Positions 60,443 through 64,000 of a stretch of DNA of 64,000 nucleotides are shown here, piece by piece. The first letter of the stretch is position 1, and each line of letters begins with the position of its first letter. This stretch comes from CAJCIS01 sp965276755. GTDB taxonomy: Bacteria > Pseudomonadota > Alphaproteobacteria > Acetobacterales > Acetobacteraceae. The stretch spans positions 1,922,001 to 1,986,000 of the forward strand of contig OZ255625.1 of NCBI GenBank assembly GCA_965276755.1. Direction: 5' to 3'. The notes below the pieces were generated by a model. The model searched no databases and was not told the origin of the DNA. It saw nothing but the letters and a program-made list of their open reading frames with translations. The position numbers were made by a program, and so were the translations under genes.

Positions 60443-61048
60443 GTGGTGGAAGTCCCTTGCTGGGCACGGGATGACATCATCCGTGCCGGCAGGCGCATGG
60501 ACGCGCGGGGCTGGGTTCCGGCGACAGCTGGCAATATCAGTGTGCGTCTCGACCCAGCTTCGATCGCCATTACGCGCAGCGGCGGGCACAAAGGTTTTCT
60601 GACGGATGACAGCGCAATTGCTGTCGACCTGGACGGGACCGCGCTGACCCTGGGGGTAAAACCCAGCGCCGAGACGCTGCTGCATTGCCAGATCTACCGT
60701 CGCTTTACCGATGCGCGCGCCGTGTTGCACGGCCATTCCGTGGCGGGCACCGTGCTTTCCATGGAGGAGCAGGCGGCGCAGATCGTCTTTGAAGGCTATG
60801 AGGTGCAGAAGATATTCGCCGGCCAAACCACGCACGACATCGGGCTGGCGCTGCCGCTGGTCGCCAATGACCAGGATATGGTTCGGCTGGCCGGGATGAT
60901 TGAACCGCGCCTCAACGACGCGCCAATGGGCTATCTGATCCGCGGCCACGGCGCCTACGTCTGGGCCGAAGATATGGACATGGCGCTCGCACGGCTGGAG
61001 GGCTTGGAGTTTCTGCTGGCCTGCGCGCTGGAGAGGAGACGTATATGA
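60443..61048 (+). CDS. mtnB: Methylthioribulose-1-phosphate dehydratase
   Basis: 201 residues from GTG 60443 (GTG 60446 also possible). RAGRRMDARGWVPATAGNIS, TRSGGHKGFLTDDS, PSAETLLHCQIYR, AVLHGHSVAGTVLS with zinc-binding HGH, and YLIRGHGAYVWAEDM with the third His. Class II aldolase-like zinc enzyme of methionine salvage. Overlaps mtnD by four bases (ATGA). Confidence 0.95.
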   Translation: MVEVPCWARDDIIRAGRRMDARGWVPATAGNISVRLDPASIAITRSGGHKGFLTDDSAIAVDLDGTALTLGVKPSAETLLHCQIYRRFTDARAVLHGHSVAGTVLSMEEQAAQIVFEGYEVQKIFAGQTTHDIGLALPLVANDQDMVRLAGMIEPRLNDAPMGYLIRGHGAYVWAEDMDMALARLEGLEFLLACALERRRI

Positions 61049-61584
61049 GCCGGCTCACCATCTATGACGACAACAGGCCCGGCGTGCCGCTTCTGCGAAC
61101 CGAGGATATAGGCGAGATTGCCGGCACGTTGCACGGCATCGGCGTTCGCTTCGAGCGCTGGGATTTGCCGACGGCGCTGACTCCCGAAGATAGCGCCGAG
61201 GACATCCTGGCGGTCTATCGCCCTCATCTGGACCGTTTGATGGGGCCGGGCGGCGCGGGCTCGGCGGACGTGATGAAAATGAACGGCGCGGTGGCGGCCT
61301 ATCCCGCAATACGGCAGAAATTCCTCGATGAGCACACGCATACCGAGGACGAGGTGCGCTTTTTTGTGCATGGATCGGGCCATTTCGTGCTGCACGTGGC
61401 GGGGCGCGTCTATGATGCGCACTGCACGCAGGGCGATCTGATCAGCGTGCCCACGGGTGTGGCGCACTGGTTCGATGCTGGTGAGCAACCATTCTTCACG
61501 GTACTGCGCATCTTCACCGACACCACGGGTTGGACGCCACATTATACGGGCGAGAAAATCAGCGCGCTGTTTCCCGCCGCGTGA
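61045..61584 (+). CDS. mtnD: Acireductone dioxygenase
   Basis: 179 residues. The metal ligands are in HTHTEDEVRFFVHGSGHF (H, H, E) with a further His in VPTGVAHWFDAG. Oxidises acireductone to ketomethiobutyrate and formate with iron, or makes CO with nickel. Overlaps both mtnB (ATGA) and mtnC (GTGA), so the three are coupled. Confidence 0.96.
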   Translation: MSRLTIYDDNRPGVPLLRTEDIGEIAGTLHGIGVRFERWDLPTALTPEDSAEDILAVYRPHLDRLMGPGGAGSADVMKMNGAVAAYPAIRQKFLDEHTHTEDEVRFFVHGSGHFVLHVAGRVYDAHCTQGDLISVPTGVAHWFDAGEQPFFTVLRIFTDTTGWTPHYTGEKISALFPAA

Positions 61585-62264
61585 GCCTGCCTGCGTGCGT
61601 GTTGACGGACATTGAAGGCACGACGACGCGCGTGGCCTTTGTGCACGACGTGCTGTTTCCGTATGCGCGCGCCCGTCTGCCGGCGTTCCTGGCGGCTCAT
61701 TCGGTGCGTGCGGATGTGGCGGGTGCGCTGGGCGAGGTCAGGCGGCTGGCGCCGGGCGCGGATCTGTTGACGACGTTGCTGGGGTGGATGGATGCGGACG
61801 CCAAGATCGGGCCGTTGAAGGCACTGCAGGGGATGATCTGGGCGAAGGGGTATGCGGATGGCACGCTGAAGGGCGAACTATATCCGGATGTGGCGCCGGC
61901 GCTGCAGCGCTGGCACGCGGCGGGTGTGCGGCTTTTCGTGTATTCGTCCGGCTCGATTGCGGCGCAGAAAATGTTGTTCCGGTATTCGGTGGCGGGCGAT
62001 CTGGAGAGATTGTTCAGCGGGTTTTTTGACACGGGGGTTGGGGGTAAGCGCGAGAGCGCGAGTTACACCGCAATTGTGCGGGCCGCCGGCGCCGCCGCAG
62101 GGGATATTTTGTTCTTGTCGGATGTGGCGCAGGAACTGGATGCGGCCGCGGCGGCGGGGCTGCGGACGTGCCAGCTTGTTCGCGCAGAGGATGGGACGAT
62201 TCCGAGCGCGTCGCACGCGCACGCTGTGAATTTTGGCTCGATTGAAGAATCCCAGGAACGATGA
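61581..62264 (+). CDS. mtnC: Enolase-phosphatase E1
   Basis: 227 residues from GTG 61581 overlapping the mtnD TGA. HAD fold: VLTDIEGTTTRVAFVHDVLF (nucleophile Asp, DIEGTTT is diagnostic), FVYSSGSIAAQKMLF, and FFDTGVGGKRESASYTAI, then ILFLSDVAQELDAA. Enolises and dephosphorylates diketomethylthiopentyl-1-phosphate. Completes mtnB-mtnD-mtnC. mtnA is not in the window. Confidence 0.95.
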   Translation: MSLPACVLTDIEGTTTRVAFVHDVLFPYARARLPAFLAAHSVRADVAGALGEVRRLAPGADLLTTLLGWMDADAKIGPLKALQGMIWAKGYADGTLKGELYPDVAPALQRWHAAGVRLFVYSSGSIAAQKMLFRYSVAGDLERLFSGFFDTGVGGKRESASYTAIVRAAGAAAGDILFLSDVAQELDAAAAAGLRTCQLVRAEDGTIPSASHAHAVNFGSIEESQER

Positions 62265-62267
62265 CGA

Positions 62268-62314
62268 AATGAAGACAGGGGGTCTGGGGGGAATGGCACA
62301 TTCCCCCCAGCCTT
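62268..62314. repeat. Family A element, right half only
   Basis: GAAGACAGGGGGTCTGGGGG, AATGGCACATTCCCCCCAGCC matches the right half of the full copies. It lies between the convergent mtnC and the lipoprotein gene. Confidence 0.8.
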
Positions 62315-62320
62315 CCTTTG

Positions 62321-63814
62321 TCAACTTGGCGACGCCAAAATCGGATACCTTGCCTTACGCCCCGCCGCACTCCCAGGCGCGTTCAGATCACCGCCCAACG
62401 CAGGCGCAATCGAGACCGTAGCACCATAAAGCAATTCCATGATGGCAATACCGGTCGCGTCCTGCGCTTCCTGGCCGCTCAATCCCTGAGTCTGTTGATA
62501 AGCATCGACCAAATCCCGCGCAGCCGGGCGCAGCAGGGTGAACGCCTGGTTGAACATTGCCTTGTTGGCAGGGTCCTTCGCACTCCAGGCGAACAGCGCA
62601 TCCAGCACGTCGTCATGGCGCGTGCGCAGCCAGGGAGTCCACGCACCCGCGCGCGCCTGCTGGCTCGTGACCAGCGGCATGTTCAGCAGCATCCATTCGG
62701 TGCGCGCGCGCAATTGCGCCTGGTCGCGCAAGGTGGCCACGCCGAGTGCTGGCTCAGTGCCGGCGCGGATCTGGCCGAGCAACGCTCGGAAGGGCGTGAA
62801 GGATGGCAAGTGCTCGAAGGCGCCGTTTTCGGCCGGCATCTTAAACGTGTCGAACAGGCAGAGCGGTGTCGCGGTGCCGGTGGAGATATCCCACGCCCCC
62901 GCATGGGCGAATTCGCCGGGTGCTGCGGGCGTATCGAAGCCCCAGGCGTCTTCCAGCAGCGCGATGATGCGACCCTTCTGCGCGAAGACATCGATGGCAC
63001 CGTAATCTCCTGTCTGCGAGGCGTAGGCGGAAAAACGCGCGCCGTTATTTTCTGCCGTGCTCTGCAGCACCTGTCCCAGTGAGACAGGATCGAGTACAGG
63101 CGGTGCGCCATCGATAGCGATTTCACGGGCGCGCTGGTCGAAGCCGCCATATGCATTCGCCAGATGCGATTCAACCGCGTAGCGATGGCCGGCTTCCTGG
63201 CCCCCTGCCGGACCGTGGCTGCCGGCGATTTCACGCGTGCCGGAAAAGAGCGCGGGATCGACGGTTCCGCGCTCGGCCAGCGACGCGTTGGCATCGCGCG
63301 CGAGCGCTGCGCAGAAGCCCCCATCGGCAAAGGCGTGCGATGGTAAAAAGTGGACGTATTGCACGATGGCGCTATGTTGACTGTCGGCGTACGCAAGCGG
63401 TGACCATGCCGCAAGAACCGCCGTCTGGGCCGCGAAGCTTTGCCTCAGGCATTGTATCGCGATGGCATCGGGTTGCCCATCGGCCGGCAGGTGGCAGCGA
63501 GCGGGCAGATCGAGCAGCCAGGCGCGCTGGAACGCCATCAGGCCGTCGCGCGAATACGGGTCGGCCCGGCGCAGATCGCTCTGCAAAGTTTCCGTGAGCA
63601 CGCGGTTGGCCGGCGCGAGTGCGGCCGCCGAACAGGCGGCCTTTTCCACCGGCGTCGAACTTTCAAAGCAGCTCGAACTGGCAATCGTTGCGTCCTCGGT
63701 CCGCACGGAGGTGAAGGAATTCGGCACGTAGGCGCGCGTGTGGTAAATGCCGCACGACGACAGGCCGGACAGGCACGCGGCGATGGCCAGTTTTGCAGGC
63801 GCGCACATTTTCAC
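62321..63814 (-). CDS. Lipoprotein with N-terminal LprI/DUF1311-like segment
   Basis: 497 residues from GTG 63814 (ATG 63808 possible). Lipobox LSGLSSCGIY at about residue 16-25 indicates lipidation. The next region, CFESSTPVEKAACSAAALAPAN and DGLMAFQRAWLLDLPARC, resembles LprI/DUF1311 domains that inhibit lysozyme. The remaining 350 residues (YVHFLPSHAFADGGFCAALA, AEWMLL-like helices) are not recognised. It lies 10 bases after the TonB-like gene and is cotranscribed with it. Confidence 0.75.
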   Translation of the reverse strand: MKMCAPAKLAIAACLSGLSSCGIYHTRAYVPNSFTSVRTEDATIASSSCFESSTPVEKAACSAAALAPANRVLTETLQSDLRRADPYSRDGLMAFQRAWLLDLPARCHLPADGQPDAIAIQCLRQSFAAQTAVLAAWSPLAYADSQHSAIVQYVHFLPSHAFADGGFCAALARDANASLAERGTVDPALFSGTREIAGSHGPAGGQEAGHRYAVESHLANAYGGFDQRAREIAIDGAPPVLDPVSLGQVLQSTAENNGARFSAYASQTGDYGAIDVFAQKGRIIALLEDAWGFDTPAAPGEFAHAGAWDISTGTATPLCLFDTFKMPAENGAFEHLPSFTPFRALLGQIRAGTEPALGVATLRDQAQLRARTEWMLLNMPLVTSQQARAGAWTPWLRTRHDDVLDALFAWSAKDPANKAMFNQAFTLLRPAARDLVDAYQQTQGLSGQEAQDATGIAIMELLYGATVSIAPALGGDLNAPGSAAGRKARYPILASPS

Positions 63815-63824
63815 TGGGGGTACC

Positions 63825-64000
63825 TCATGGGTGGAAGATCAATGTGCCGTGGACATCATAGGTTTGGCCGCCCAGATCGGGCGGCGGCGGAAATGGCGCG
63901 GCCTGCTGGATGGCGGTGCGCGCGGCCTGATTGATTTCGGGTATGGCGCACGGGTCGATCTGAAAACCGGCGAGCGCGCCGTTGCGCGAAACATGCGCGG
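63825..64000 (-). CDS. TonB C-terminal-domain protein, only the 3' end in window
   Basis: The last 57 or so residues read VSRNGALAGFQIDPCAIPEI, NQAARTAIQQAAPFPPPPDL and YDVHGTLIFHP, which follow the TonB/TolA C-terminal pattern (beta strand, helix, PFPPPP, final strand with IFHP). The gene continues beyond base 64000. The following lipoprotein gene begins 10 bases after its stop. Confidence 0.75.
   Translation of the reverse strand, partial: AHVSRNGALAGFQIDPCAIPEINQAARTAIQQAAPFPPPPDLGGQTYDVHGTLIFHP

Overview
The window looks like chromosomal DNA of a GC-rich alphaproteobacterium, most likely near the Acetobacteraceae (Rhodospirillales/Acetobacterales). The basis is neighbourhood and gene type: hemC-hemD-Mic60-hemY beside tsaD-gpsA, a UDG-lytic transglycosylase-moaB block, LytM-ctpA-YibQ-rppH, a SAM-II riboswitch before metZ, phasin genes with a PhaR-type site, and many dispersed palindromes. 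The species is not determined.

Layout. 1-3.4 kb: PBP1A (5' end outside the window) and prfB with its programmed +1 frameshift. 3.5-10 kb: an exopolysaccharide locus with a frameshifted polyprenyl-phosphate sugar transferase, a tyrosine-kinase-like protein lacking a P-loop, a GH10 glycosidase, an O-antigen ligase/polymerase and a GT4-GT26 fusion. 10-17 kb: SDR, Hda, two secreted proteins, moaB, lytic transglycosylase and a UDG-family protein. 16.6-24.1 kb: a conserved hypothetical, ETF-QO, a sulfotransferase-like gene, GNAT, a radical SAM plus DUF4130-UdgX DNA repair pair, and CsbD. 24.2-27.3 kb: metZ-apaG-folE behind a SAM-II riboswitch, tRNA-Gly(CCC) and a VOC protein. 27.4-31.5 kb: two paralogous proteins of unknown function flanking a secreted beta-helix protein. 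31.5-38 kb: the rppH operon and a polyhydroxyalkanoate-related group. 38-43 kb: haem genes.

42.9-46.2 kb is an accessory insertion between hemC and tsaD. It holds hicAB and a UDG-like gene split by an IS256-family element. The 9-bp target duplication is visible, and removing the IS restores the reading frame exactly. 46.2-50.2 kb: tsaD, rlmJ, gpsA, a small NlpC/P60 protein with an overlapping secreted partner, and a decayed duplicate of part of gpsA. 50.3-57.9 kb: TonB receptor, small secreted protein, sulfotransferase, a POT transporter between 53-bp perfect inverted repeats, and a GT61 protein. 57.9-64 kb: hisN, PRC-barrel protein, recX, tatA, methionine salvage mtnB-mtnD-mtnC, a lipoprotein and the 3' end of a TonB-like gene.

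Two dispersed palindrome families run through the window. Family A contains runs like GGGGGAGATGTGCCATCCCC. Family B contains CCAGGGGC-AGA-GCCCCTGG-like stems. Several genes end inside these elements and take their C-terminal tails and stop codons from them. The most promising candidates for under-described biology are the radical SAM/UdgX pair, the 27.4-31.5 kb paralogue/beta-helix module, and the NlpC/P60 plus secreted partner pair.
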